A stretch of 64,000 nt of DNA from an uncultured Roseburia sp. (GCA_947642555.1 CANRSX010000010.1:57349-121348), one strand, 5' to 3'; counted from the first letter of the stretch, positions 52,163-60,218 are shown. Translations and numbers: made by a program. Notes: generated by a model not told the origin, from the letters alone.

Positions 52163-52606
52163 TTAATCAATTCCGCTGATGCCGACTCGCCCTGTTCTTG
52201 CAAAATAGTTCTGCTGGCTTCTCTGATAGGAGGAAAATACATCGGAATCATGTATCACAGGCTTCTCCCGGATATCCTTCAGAAGCCTGTTCTGTTCTTC
52301 AAGCAGTGCATTCTGCCTGCTGACTTCCCTCATGTATGGTTCCATTCCCAGTTCAAGTTCTGCTTTGATCGGAACCATAAATGTGTTACCGGAAATACCG
52401 GAAGCTGCAGCGGAATAATCGACGGACGGGAATTCCGGCCTTGCGATCTCCACCTCCACCGGCGTCTGCGCAAACGCTGTGACCTGGTTCCTGAGACGGG
52501 TCATCCAGTCTTCCACGGTTTCCACTACATCCTCTTCGTTATCCGAGATGCCGAGTTCATACCCCTCTGAAAAATCAATGCCGAGACCTCTTGTCAGCTT
52601 TGATGG
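52163..52606 (-). pseudogene. tape-measure 3' fragment (type B)
   Basis: 147 codons identical to the C-terminus of the intact protein at 53483 apart from one residue (LTRGLG instead of LTRSLG), starting at PSKLTRGLG. Upstream the reading frame continues into unrelated sequence. It arose by the 1.14-kb tandem duplication. Confidence 0.9.
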
Positions 52607-52639
52607 GAAACTGACCGCTGCACGACGAACAATCCTGCT

Positions 52640-52714
52640 TTCAGATATAATCGTTCCCATTACCAGGCGGATTCGGGACTTGCACCTGTTAGAAACGTGC
52701 GCCGCCGGGCGCAC
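52640..52714 (-). mobile_element. possible 5' remnant of a group II intron
   Basis: On the minus strand from 52714 the sequence begins GTGCGCCCGGCGGCGCACG and then AACAGGTGCAAGTCCCGAA. This is the shape of group II intron 5' ends (GUGCG start, then the domain I GGUGxAAGUCCCG element). No reverse transcriptase or domain V is present, so only a scar would remain. Recognised by eye; not certain. Confidence 0.4.
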
Positions 52715-52720
52715 CAAAGT

Positions 52721-52753
52721 AAAAATAACGGCAGATCGCTCTGCCGTTATTTT
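52721..52753 (-). terminator. array hairpin g, after lipoprotein 52764
   Basis: Stem AAAATAACGGCAG / CTGCCGTTATTTT, the most extended pairing of the regular copies. Confidence 0.85.
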
Positions 52754-52763
52754 ACAACGATCA

Positions 52764-53342
52764 CTATTTCCATAATGTAACATCAAATATACTCTGAACC
52801 TCTTCTGGAAATGTCTCACCTATTACGCATGTTGTACTTGGAATATTAATATCAGGTTGATATTTTTGGGATCCTTTGGAAATATATATACTCAGTTGAA
52901 CATCTAATTCACTGAACTCTTCCTTTGTTTCATCAATATGATAGAATAAATATTTTTTTCCATCACTTCCAATTTCCGTTTCTTTTCTATTCGTTGTACC
53001 TATTGACAAAGGTCTTCCAACACCATATCCAGGATAAATACCAATGAAATAATCCTTGTCAAACCAGTACCAGTCATCGCTTTCCAAATTTGAAAAATCA
53101 AATTCAACTGCTATGATCCCCTCATATCCATGTTCTGTTTTCTCCTGCAAAAGATAAATATTGCTGATCTGAACCAGTCCGTCATTCGTTTCTATGTCAT
53201 ATGGAAAGGAAAATTCCTCATCATCTGTACTGCTGTCATTATTTGAAGAGCCTGTATTACTATTTCCTTCCTCGCCGTCCCCACATCCGATGAAAGACAT
53301 ACAGCATAATAGCATCAATAAAAGTGCAGTAATTCTTTTCAT
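52764..53342 (-). CDS. family L4 lipoprotein (copy 2)
   Basis: 192-aa lipoprotein, identical in sequence to the gene at 51444. It lies immediately after the intact tape-measure gene of type B, separated by a terminator and a promoter. This is the presumed original position; the upstream copy derives from duplication. Lipobox SFIGC. Confidence 0.85.
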   Translation of the reverse strand: MKRITALLLMLLCCMSFIGCGDGEEGNSNTGSSNNDSSTDDEEFSFPYDIETNDGLVQISNIYLLQEKTEHGYEGIIAVEFDFSNLESDDWYWFDKDYFIGIYPGYGVGRPLSIGTTNRKETEIGSDGKKYLFYHIDETKEEFSELDVQLSIYISKGSQKYQPDINIPSTTCVIGETFPEEVQSIFDVTLWK

Positions 53343-53381
53343 AAATCATAGCCTCCCGCTTCATATTATTTTTGTAGATAA

Positions 53382-53410
53382 ATTATACCATACCCAGTAT
53401 ATGGGTTCAA
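53382..53410 (-). promoter_or_regulatory. promoter of L4 lipoprotein copy 2
   Basis: Minus strand TTGAAC (53405-53410), 17-base spacer, TATAAT (53382-53387). Confidence 0.8.
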
Positions 53411-53432
53411 TCTTATTTTCGATAAAAGAACG

Positions 53433-53468
53433 GCGGCTTATATATTCTGAAACTAATGTATAAGCCGC
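53433..53468 (-). terminator. tape-measure type B terminator (copy 2)
   Basis: Same ten-base stem as 52113-52148, located after the stop of the intact type B gene. Confidence 0.8.
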
Positions 53469-53482
53469 TGTCTCATAATTGT

Positions 53483-55972
53483 TTAATCAATTCCGCTGAT
53501 GCCGACTCGCCCTGTTCTTGCAAAATAGTTCTGCTGGCTTCTCTGATAGGAGGAAAATACATCGGAATCATGTATCACAGGCTTCTCCCGGATATCCTTC
53601 AGAAGCCTGTTCTGTTCTTCAAGCAGTGCATTCTGCCTGCTGACTTCCCTCATGTATGGTTCCATTCCCAGTTCAAGTTCTGCTTTGATCGGAACCATAA
53701 ATGTGTTACCGGAAATACCGGAAGCTGCAGCGGAATAATCGACGGACGGGAATTCCGGCCTTGCGATCTCCACCTCCACCGGCGTCTGCGCAAACGCTGT
53801 GACCTGGTTCCTGAGACGGGTCATCCAGTCTTCCACGGTTTCCACTACATCCTCTTCGTTATCCGAGATGCCGAGTTCATACCCCTCTGAAAAATCAATG
53901 CCGAGACTTCTTGTCAGCTTTGAAGGGGAATTTGAGTTCTGTGCACTTTTAATTGCTGCCGCGCCTGCCCTTACAAGAATTGCTGACGCGCCCGCGACGT
54001 TTTCTGCCTGGGCTTTAATTCCTTCGGCATACCCCTGCCCGAAATTTCCTCCGTATAATTTTGCCAGTAACATTCCGGATGCCATCTGCAGGCGGATTCC
54101 CAGCGTGGAAGCATTGACAAGATTTTTTCCTTCTGTATTTGCATTATCCTCCTCAGATGCGATACCGTCAATAAATCCCAGTGACGCCGAATCGATTCCC
54201 AGTGTATTCAGCTTTTCAATCAGTCCTTCTCGTTCTTCATCGGAAGCATATTTCAGCTGTGACAGCAGACTGACCGCCTGCTGCTGTACTCCTGCCTCGC
54301 TTTCCGACAGCGAAGTGATAAGTCCGGCCGGTAACTGTATTCCCATCGCGGAAAATACTTCCTGCAGGTTTTCCGCTACCAGCTGCTGTCCCTCACCGAG
54401 CTTTGTCAGCAGGTTCATGGCAGATATCTGCATAAAAGGTTCCTGTTCCTGAAAGGTACCGATTACTTCGTTTGGCAGATCGACTCCCAGCATCCGGAAT
54501 ATTTCCTGCAGATTTTCGATGGGAACCTCTGCTCCTGCCGTGATATCGGCCAGTGTCATGGAGATCTGCAGCTGCATTTCCGGGGACTGCTCTGCGAGAG
54601 ACGCCATAAACTGTTCGGAGATACCGGGTGCTATCGCAGAAAAAAGCTGCTGTAGTTCCTCCGTAGACAGTGCAGTCTGCTCTTTCAGCTTCTCAAACAT
54701 CTGTGTCACGGACTCCAGCGTTCCTTCATCCAGGAACGCAAGGTTCTCTGCCAGCTGATCAGATATATTAAGATCCATGTTGCTGAATTCTGCTTTGAGG
54801 TCACTGAGAGCCTGTTTATACTCCACTGTCTGTTTTGTGGTATCTTCAATATCTGATGTACTGTCTTGAAGTTGATTACTGTTTTCTGCTATATTATCAT
54901 TCAGACTTTCTATTTTCGCATCCACTTCGTCTAAAACTGCTTCTGCTTCCGCAAGTCTCGGATATGCATCGCCGAGAGCTGCCTCCAGATCATCAATCAT
55001 TTCCCCGGCTTCAATTGCGCCATATGCTGTAGATCCGAATACCTCCTGAAATTTTTTGGGGTCATAATTATCAGCGGATCCGATCTCCCTGACCATTTTA
55101 TCGAGTCCGTCAACATCCCCCTTTAACACCAGTGCGATCGCTTCGTCAGACCAGTCCGAGTGTTCTTTCGCAAATGTTTCCTGTACATTTTTTATTCTTT
55201 CCTTGGCTTCGTTCACATTTTCTTCAGCCACATACCGATCCTTATATGCGTCCGTGAGCATATCCTGCATTGCCTGACGTTTTGCGTAAAGTTCCATATT
55301 CTCAATTAATAGATCCAGGGTTTCTTTCTGCGTATTCAGGCGTCCGGTCTGTTCATCAATATAGTCGCTTAGCCCGGGAACAAGATCTACAAGCTGCCCG
55401 GATATATTTTTCATTTTCTGCTGTTCTTCCGCCGTAAGACTGGCTTTCCCTGCCAGCTCTTCGTATGCCCGTGCAAGATCTTTTGCCCTGTTACTTTCTG
55501 CCACTCCGGCAGTTTCAATATGAGCGTCCATTCCGGAAAGGTTTTCTCTGATTTCCGCGGACTGTACAGATATTCGTTCACACACTTCATCCAGCGCCTG
55601 TCCAAACTGCCCCAGTTCGGTCTGATTAAACGCTTCTATCCGTGCTTCATCAATACCATGCAGAGCTGCAATGATCCCGGTCACTGCCGCAAAGGCCAGC
55701 CCGGCCGGTCCGAGTGCCGCGTACATTTTTGCTCCGGCGATTCCGGCCGATATCCCTATGGTTCCCAGGCTTTCTACAACGGAATCTGATCCGGAAATTA
55801 ATCCGCTGACCGCATCCTTCATGGTAGAAAATTCAGTAATAGCGACATCTCCAACCTTCTTTTTTGCCTCTTCCATTTTTTTCAGTACTTCACCCGCAAC
55901 CTCATACATTTCATCCAGTTCGTCTGCGGTTAAACGATAAAAATCTGCTACATTCATTGCCATTTCCTCCAT
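53483..55972 (-). CDS. tape-measure-like protein, type B (intact)
   Basis: 829-aa protein. Start MAMNVADFYRLTADELDEMY; hydrophobic glycine-rich stretch near residues 70-115 (AGIAGAKMYAALGPAGLAFA), long coiled coils, then repeated helical units with LPNEVIGTF / LPAGLITSL patterns. A C-terminal SNSPSKLTRSLGIDFSEGYE motif resembles the SPSK...G...GF region of phage tape measure proteins. It follows the tail tube gene, as in phages. The length is short for a tape measure. In phages this protein sets tail length and takes part in membrane passage; here no baseplate genes follow. Confidence 0.75.
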   Translation of the reverse strand: MEEMAMNVADFYRLTADELDEMYEVAGEVLKKMEEAKKKVGDVAITEFSTMKDAVSGLISGSDSVVESLGTIGISAGIAGAKMYAALGPAGLAFAAVTGIIAALHGIDEARIEAFNQTELGQFGQALDEVCERISVQSAEIRENLSGMDAHIETAGVAESNRAKDLARAYEELAGKASLTAEEQQKMKNISGQLVDLVPGLSDYIDEQTGRLNTQKETLDLLIENMELYAKRQAMQDMLTDAYKDRYVAEENVNEAKERIKNVQETFAKEHSDWSDEAIALVLKGDVDGLDKMVREIGSADNYDPKKFQEVFGSTAYGAIEAGEMIDDLEAALGDAYPRLAEAEAVLDEVDAKIESLNDNIAENSNQLQDSTSDIEDTTKQTVEYKQALSDLKAEFSNMDLNISDQLAENLAFLDEGTLESVTQMFEKLKEQTALSTEELQQLFSAIAPGISEQFMASLAEQSPEMQLQISMTLADITAGAEVPIENLQEIFRMLGVDLPNEVIGTFQEQEPFMQISAMNLLTKLGEGQQLVAENLQEVFSAMGIQLPAGLITSLSESEAGVQQQAVSLLSQLKYASDEEREGLIEKLNTLGIDSASLGFIDGIASEEDNANTEGKNLVNASTLGIRLQMASGMLLAKLYGGNFGQGYAEGIKAQAENVAGASAILVRAGAAAIKSAQNSNSPSKLTRSLGIDFSEGYELGISDNEEDVVETVEDWMTRLRNQVTAFAQTPVEVEIARPEFPSVDYSAAASGISGNTFMVPIKAELELGMEPYMREVSRQNALLEEQNRLLKDIREKPVIHDSDVFSSYQRSQQNYFARTGRVGISGID

Positions 55973-56009
55973 TTCCTTTCCTGTTTTTCCATAAATTCAT
56001 GAAGCAGAA

Positions 56010-56040
56010 GAGGACGGCTGCCCCTCACCATACCGTCCTC
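56010..56040 (-). terminator. hairpin between tail tube and tape-measure genes
   Basis: Eight-base stem GAGGACGG / CCGTCCTC with a 15-base loop, downstream of the tail tube stop. Duplicated at 63879-63909 in the right-hand module. May reduce read-through into the long tape-measure gene. Confidence 0.65.
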
Positions 56041-56051
56041 CCTGTGTCACT

Positions 56052-56534
56052 TTAGTTCTCCGGTGTCACCGGCGCCGCCGGTTTCACTGCGGTGACCGGA
56101 TCCGGGAGATCCACCAGCGTGTTTGTGATTGTGTACTGCAGTACGCTTCCCACCGCATATTCCGGCGTCGGGAGCGCGCCCGGCTCCACGATGTACACAT
56201 TCATGTTTTTCTTTGACGGATGGTAGGCGCAGAACCACATGGACTGTCCTGCCGTCCTGCTGTCATATGCTGCGAGCATTTCGGCCCACTGTGCGTCAAA
56301 GGTGTCCGTGTCGTTAAACACCGTCTGAAGCTCTCCGCCGGTGTCCGCGTGTCCTCCGACGTACTTCTTTCTGCTGGATTCCAGCGGGGTGGCATCCAGC
56401 TTGTCCTGGGACAGCGTCACGCTGCCGATGCTGATACACTCCTCGATCTGCTTCCACGACTCCGGCGCCTCTGTCATGGTGCCGAGTCCCCATCCGAATA
56501 CGACTCCGATTGTTGATAATGCCTGTTCTGCCAT
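56052..56534 (-). CDS. phage tail tube-like protein
   Basis: 160-aa protein starting MAEQALSTIGVVFGWGLGTM. It reads like a siphophage-type major tail protein: IGSVTLSQDKLDATPLESSR, then a C-terminal LVDLPDPVTAVKPAAPVTPE tail. The true start is at 56534, where AAAGGAAAACAATT precedes the ATG; the longer open frame reads through the structured leader. A second copy begins at the right edge of the window. Tail tube identity is inferred from position between tail chaperones and tape measure plus size. Confidence 0.7.
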   Translation of the reverse strand: MAEQALSTIGVVFGWGLGTMTEAPESWKQIEECISIGSVTLSQDKLDATPLESSRKKYVGGHADTGGELQTVFNDTDTFDAQWAEMLAAYDSRTAGQSMWFCAYHPSKKNMNVYIVEPGALPTPEYAVGSVLQYTITNTLVDLPDPVTAVKPAAPVTPEN

Positions 56535-56600
56535 AATTGTTTTCCTTTCTGCCGCTTTCTGCGGTCTTTGTGATACCGGTCTGGTATCTGAATCTGTTGT
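56535..56600 (-). promoter_or_regulatory. two-hairpin leader of the tail tube gene
   Basis: Two small stems, CCGC / GCGG (56552-56564) and GATACC / GGTATC (56572-56588), just upstream of the ribosome binding site. The same arrangement and flanking bases occur before the tail chaperone gene at 57649-57720. Confidence 0.6.
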
Positions 56601-56746
56601 TTTTGTGACATGTTTCATTTTAGACGCCGGTTTTCTCCTTAACATCGCCTTTTGGCCATAAAAATCTTCTGCCTGAAGAACCCGTTTGTATAATGCCGGG
56701 ATTTTCGATACCGACGGCGGTTTTTTAAACTGTTCTTTCTGGAATG

Positions 56747-57295
56747 TCAGGTTTCCGGCTCCGTCTTTTTTGCTGCCTTCCCGTGCGCCCGCTGCCAGTT
56801 GACCCGTCGGACCTTTTCCTGAGCGAAAAACAGATCCACAGCCCGCTGTTTTTCATTCTCTGTCATCCGGCGGTTTTCCTGTTCTGCCGGGAGATCCCGG
56901 AGGAAGGGCTTCGCCGGATACTGGTCCGGCGCGGCGCCCTTCCGCTTCCACAGGAATGCGTTGCACACCGTGGAGCGGAGAGCCTCCCTGACATAGAGGC
57001 CGAGAAGATAGTCCCGCTCGTCCTCCGCCTGCCTGCGCTTTTTCTGCGCCAGGAAGAAGTACTTAAGCTTCGCCGGGTTCAGATGCCAGAAGAGTTCGTA
57101 GGAGACGCCTGCCGCCAGGGCGTTTACCAGGTATTCCTCCCGGATCAGCCTGCCGAAGTCCGGGATTTCCGGGCGGCCGTCTTTTTCGCCTTCCCGGTCT
57201 GCGCCGTCTTCCCGGCCTGCGCCGCTGCCGCGTTCATCTGCTCCAGCATTCCCGTCAGGCCCGACAGGGCGAAAAAACCGTCGTCCTCCATACAC
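56747..57295 (-). CDS. tail assembly chaperone, -1 frame extension
   Basis: Open frame with no start codon context of its own. It overlaps the end of the chaperone gene by 150 bases in the -1 frame. After the overlap it encodes about 140 residues (EEYLVNALAAGVSYELFWHL, then RREAED-type charged helices). Read as the extension made by -1 frameshifting at 57181-57189, as in the G/GT pair of lambda and many Gram-positive tail modules. If so, residues before the slip site in this frame are not translated. Confidence 0.65.
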   Translation of the reverse strand: MYGGRRFFRPVGPDGNAGADERGSGAGREDGADREGEKDGRPEIPDFGRLIREEYLVNALAAGVSYELFWHLNPAKLKYFFLAQKKRRQAEDERDYLLGLYVREALRSTVCNAFLWKRKGAAPDQYPAKPFLRDLPAEQENRRMTENEKQRAVDLFFAQEKVRRVNWQRAHGKAAKKTEPET

Positions 57296-57648
57296 TTCCG
57301 GATCTCCTCATACAGCTGCATGTAGGTGAGATTCTGTTCCTTCATGTACTGCCGCATCAGCTGCGCCGCCCCGTTCTCCGGCACCCTGTGGTGCTCCAGC
57401 AGGCCTGCGTAAAAGGCAGTCCGGCAGATGTGCGGCATGTCGCTGATCATTTCCGCCACGCCGTCGAGCATGGATGCTGCTGTTTCCATCCGCTCCGTGT
57501 CCTTATCCCGGGCCTCCCCGCTTCCCCTGCGGACGAGGTAGCTGCCGGAGAGGATGCGGAACATGTCCTGAATCAGGCCTCTGTGCTCCGCTGCCTCAAA
57601 GGTGAATTCCAGCTGATATTCTTTTTCTCCGATTGTTATTGTTTTCAT
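57145..57648 (-). CDS. tail assembly chaperone (G-like)
   Basis: 167-aa protein starting MKTITIGEKEYQLEFTFEAA, the pattern of small phage tail assembly chaperones encoded just before the tape measure. C-terminus is Ala/Lys-rich. GCGAAAAAG at 57181-57189 allows a switch to the -1 frame, where the sequence continues for 140 residues. ATG follows AAAGGAGAACAAC. Chaperones of this type keep the tape measure soluble during tail assembly. Confidence 0.68.
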   Translation of the reverse strand: MKTITIGEKEYQLEFTFEAAEHRGLIQDMFRILSGSYLVRRGSGEARDKDTERMETAASMLDGVAEMISDMPHICRTAFYAGLLEHHRVPENGAAQLMRQYMKEQNLTYMQLYEEIRKCMEDDGFFALSGLTGMLEQMNAAAAQAGKTAQTGKAKKTAARKSRTSAG

Positions 57649-57720
57649 GTTGTTCTCCTTTCTGCCGCTTTCCGCGGTCTTTGTGATACCCTTTCCGGTA
57701 TCTGAATCTGCTGCTGTTCA
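57649..57720 (-). promoter_or_regulatory. two-hairpin leader of the tail chaperone gene
   Basis: Stems CCGC / GCGG (57665-57677) and GATACC / GGTATC (57685-57702) before the ribosome binding site, duplicated from or to the leader of the tail tube gene. They may stabilise or control translation of both messages. Confidence 0.6.
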
Positions 57721-57895
57721 TAAAGTTGCCTGAGTTGCATTTGTAGATTTCATGCGTTTCCTGACCTGCATTCGAATTCTGCATGTCACATTGATCTTTT
57801 TCGTCCTGTGTGTTGTGCGTGTCTTCCAAATATCCGTATTTTTCTACCAAAATCTTCAAAGGGAAGAGCGCACGTTTAAAAAAATTTCTATTTTT

Positions 57896-57928
57896 CCTGA
57901 CTGACCGATCATTCGCGGTTCAGTCAGG
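57896..57928 (-). terminator. inverted repeat after the YcxB-like gene
   Basis: Nine-base stem CCTGACTGA / TCAGTCAGG with a 15-base loop, in the 298-base gap between the YcxB-like gene and the tail chaperone. A T-rich stretch follows further on. No gene is seen in this gap. Confidence 0.6.
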
Positions 57929-57946
57929 AATTCAAAGGCCCGGATA

Positions 57947-58570
57947 CTACCGGCTGTTCTCTTTCACCCGGTTCGGAAAAACCGGTTTCTTCAGGCAGAT
58001 ATAGCGATTTCCAAATGTCTGCTTCAAAAAAGAACAGATCTGCTTCCATTCTTCGGGATCACAGTTCCATACAGGGATCACAAAATAACTGGATCCTACC
58101 AAAAAGTACAAAACGTCAGGACATTCATATACCTTCCTTATGCGATTGGCACCTTGAAAAAACAATCGGCCATGATGATAATAACACTTTATTATCCGGT
58201 TTTCAGACGTTATCAGCAGTTCTTCATCCCCGATCTGAAAAAGCAACTCTCCCTGGATATCATATCGTACATAGAATGTATTCATCCGTTTCGTTGTTTT
58301 TGATATGTTATCCTGATACGCAAGATATTCTACCATTACAATCGCAGCCATTACCACAGCAAGCATGGCATATACGAGAATACTTTTTCGAACATCTAAT
58401 GATTCGTATGGAAATACTTTGCTGGATAAATACGGAATCGCTACAACAGGAATAGGATTTGTAATCAGAATCCACATATAATATCCTTTTTGCAGATGTC
58501 TGGCATAAAATTCTGCGTAGCCTTCGGCTGCCTGCTCTGAGACGTTTGTCTTTATTGATATCTCCATCAC
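57947..58570 (-). CDS. YcxB-like membrane protein
   Basis: 207-aa protein with two adjacent membrane helices (about residues 33-50 and 65-85) and a C-terminal domain resembling YcxB-like proteins (VRYDIQGELLFQIGDEELLI, then a FLVGSSYFVIPVWN strand). Function unknown. It starts 13 bases after the preceding gene's stop, with AAAGGATTTCAGTG upstream. Its position between a lysin-like remnant and tail genes is unusual for this family. Confidence 0.72.
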   Translation of the reverse strand: MMEISIKTNVSEQAAEGYAEFYARHLQKGYYMWILITNPIPVVAIPYLSSKVFPYESLDVRKSILVYAMLAVVMAAIVMVEYLAYQDNISKTTKRMNTFYVRYDIQGELLFQIGDEELLITSENRIIKCYYHHGRLFFQGANRIRKVYECPDVLYFLVGSSYFVIPVWNCDPEEWKQICSFLKQTFGNRYICLKKPVFPNRVKENSR

Positions 58571-58583
58571 TGAAATCCTTTCT

Positions 58584-59792
58584 TTATGCTATTGTGTCAT
58601 CTTTGCTGTTTAACCAGTTAAGCGCTTTTCTCACTACCAGTGCAATCGCAGCAAACGCTACTCCTGCTTCCTGTAATCCTGGCACCATTTGTGGCGCAAA
58701 AGCGAGTGCCAAAATAACTGCTGCAACAATAAGTTCTTTCTCTTTCACCTCAGCAGGTACCTGATAGAAAGTACATGCATTTACAACCTCTTCCCACAGA
58801 TCTTCTGCAATCTCTTCCGGTCCGGGTCCGTCATACTTAAACACATATTTCATCGTTATCGCGAAGTCTGAATCCCAGTGTGCCCTCTCTTCTGCATAAA
58901 TAATCAGCTTCACATCCAGTTCAAACTTTTTCTCTCCGGCATGAGGGACAAAGGTAAATTCCATCCTGCCGTCCTCCATCTCCACTGCCAGCGATTCAAA
59001 ATTCGGAATAAAATCCTTCATTTCACCCGTATCTACAGTTCCGGTAAAGCTCTCCCATGCAAGTGCAAAAGCGCTATCATCCATCTCTCCATTTGTCACA
59101 CCTACCTGGAAATTCGCATCCGGATTTACAGATGCTTCCAGCGATGCAGAAAAATAGATATCCAGGTTCGGACTTTCCAGTATCTGTATTTCCCTGTTAA
59201 ATTCAATTCCGAAAGATACGCTTCCCAGCGGGATCCGCAGACAGTCAAGCAGCCGTAATACATCCGCTTCCTGATTCATCTTTATTTCTTCCTCTGTCAT
59301 TTCCGGCAGAGTGCCGGGATCAAAGAGAACCGGATGTGCCAGCCCTGACATCCTGTCGCGGTCAATCTCGATTTTTCCTTCCCCTGCTCCCAAAGTCACG
59401 GTCTGGATCTGATCATATGCCCACTTCGCAGGCAGCGGCTGAAGAATATTGCTGCCATAACCGGAAGACATATCGCTGACAAAGCAGTTTTCTGCATATC
59501 CGGCGTCCAGAACCTTCTGACATACCAGACGCGGACCATAGACACCCACGGAGTATTTACCCTGCTGATATTTCGCAAAGCTGTTACTTACCGAAGTAAA
59601 ATACGGAATCACATTCCGTGCGATCTCGCCCTCGGAAGCGTCAAAATCCACTGCAAAATATGCGGTTGTACCTTCCGGAAAGCCAAAGTTCGATAAATCC
59701 CGGATTGCATTCTGCGCGTCATATAACCCTCTTGTCTTATGGAAATACGCTGCTTTTGTCCCTGTTGTCTGATAAATGGGAAATACTTTCAT
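58584..59792 (-). CDS. N-terminally truncated DUF1906 glycoside-hydrolase-like protein
   Basis: 402-aa open frame. The first 140 residues match the second half of a DUF1906 TIM barrel (MKVFPIYQTTGTKAAYFHK, then GTTAYFAVDFDASEGEI, then VGVYGPRLVCQKVL). The segment that should precede it (GLYCKGQNLNPK and AALYHAG) is present in the DNA but interrupted by a frameshift at about 59817 and stops. The ATG at 59792 lacks a ribosome binding site. C-terminal part has a beta domain and a hydrophobic stretch (ELIVAAVILALAFAPQMVPG). Probably an inactive remnant of a phage-lysin-like or cell-wall-binding protein. Confidence 0.65.
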   Translation of the reverse strand: MKVFPIYQTTGTKAAYFHKTRGLYDAQNAIRDLSNFGFPEGTTAYFAVDFDASEGEIARNVIPYFTSVSNSFAKYQQGKYSVGVYGPRLVCQKVLDAGYAENCFVSDMSSGYGSNILQPLPAKWAYDQIQTVTLGAGEGKIEIDRDRMSGLAHPVLFDPGTLPEMTEEEIKMNQEADVLRLLDCLRIPLGSVSFGIEFNREIQILESPNLDIYFSASLEASVNPDANFQVGVTNGEMDDSAFALAWESFTGTVDTGEMKDFIPNFESLAVEMEDGRMEFTFVPHAGEKKFELDVKLIIYAEERAHWDSDFAITMKYVFKYDGPGPEEIAEDLWEEVVNACTFYQVPAEVKEKELIVAAVILALAFAPQMVPGLQEAGVAFAAIALVVRKALNWLNSKDDTIA

Positions 59793-59877
59793 TCCCGCAT
59801 GATACAGGGCGGCCTTTGGGATTCAGATTCTGTCCTTTACAGTACAAACCTTCCTCATTATTCATTTGTGGAAAAGA

Positions 59878-59912
59878 ATGTGCTATCTGCTCTCAGATAT
59901 AAAATAGCACAT
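59878..59912. terminator. inverted repeat before the DUF1906 remnant
   Basis: Nine-base perfect arms ATGTGCTAT / ATAGCACAT with an internal CTG...CAG pairing. Lies between the tape-measure fragment 59915 and the DUF1906 remnant and could terminate either strand. Confidence 0.6.
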
Positions 59913-59914
59913 CC

Positions 59915-60136
59915 TTATATGTTCCACAAGTTTAACCCGTTTTTACTCTGTTTTTTAAGCAGTACATTCTGCCTGCTGACTTTCCTCATGTATGGTTCCT
60001 TTCCCAGTTCAAATTCTGTTTTGATCAGAACCATGAACGTATTACTGGAAATACCGGAAGCTACAGCGGAATAATCTATGGTTAAAAACTCTAGCCTTGC
60101 GATCTCCACATCCACCGGCATCTTCGCAAACGTCAT
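59915..60136 (-). pseudogene. degenerate tape-measure 3' fragment (type B)
   Basis: From about 60136 the frame reads MTFAKMPVDVEIARLEFLTI, then SGISSNTFMVLIKTEFELGK, matching type B with many substitutions. It ends early (QSKNGLNLWNI), before the conserved RTGRVGISGID. The substitutions indicate an old fragment. It shares the 38-base 5' joint with the type A fragment at 46338. Confidence 0.75.
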
Positions 60137-60138
60137 AG

Positions 60139-60176
60139 CTCATTTAATCCGATGCTGATCAGATATCGCCAGCCAT
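60139..60176 (-). repeat. 38-base junction repeat, right copy
   Basis: Partner of 46673-46710, one mismatch. Confidence 0.8.
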
Positions 60177-60206
60177 AAAAATAACGGCAGACCGCTCCGC
60201 CGTTAT
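60177..60206 (-). terminator. array hairpin h, after lipoprotein 60219
   Basis: Stem ATAACGGCGGAGCGG...CCGTTAT on the minus strand with the usual AT-rich end. Right-most of the eight copies. Confidence 0.8.
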
Positions 60207-60218
60207 CCTGCAACAAAT

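Larger units (their letters stand above)
51460..52603. repeat. 1.14-kb direct repeat, first copy
   Basis: Identical to 52780-53923 except for one base seen at 52588 (C versus T) across 1144 bases. Holds the L4 lipoprotein gene, its promoter, a terminator and the last 147 codons of tape-measure type B. Offset is 1320 bases. Confidence 0.9.
52780..53923. repeat. 1.14-kb direct repeat, second copy
   Basis: Partner of 51460-52603. This copy is continuous with the intact tape-measure gene, so it is the likely donor. Confidence 0.9.

Noticed and set aside
56535..56645. 37-residue extension of the tail tube protein
   Set aside because: It is the translation of a conserved two-hairpin leader; the AAAGGA site before 56534 defines the real start.
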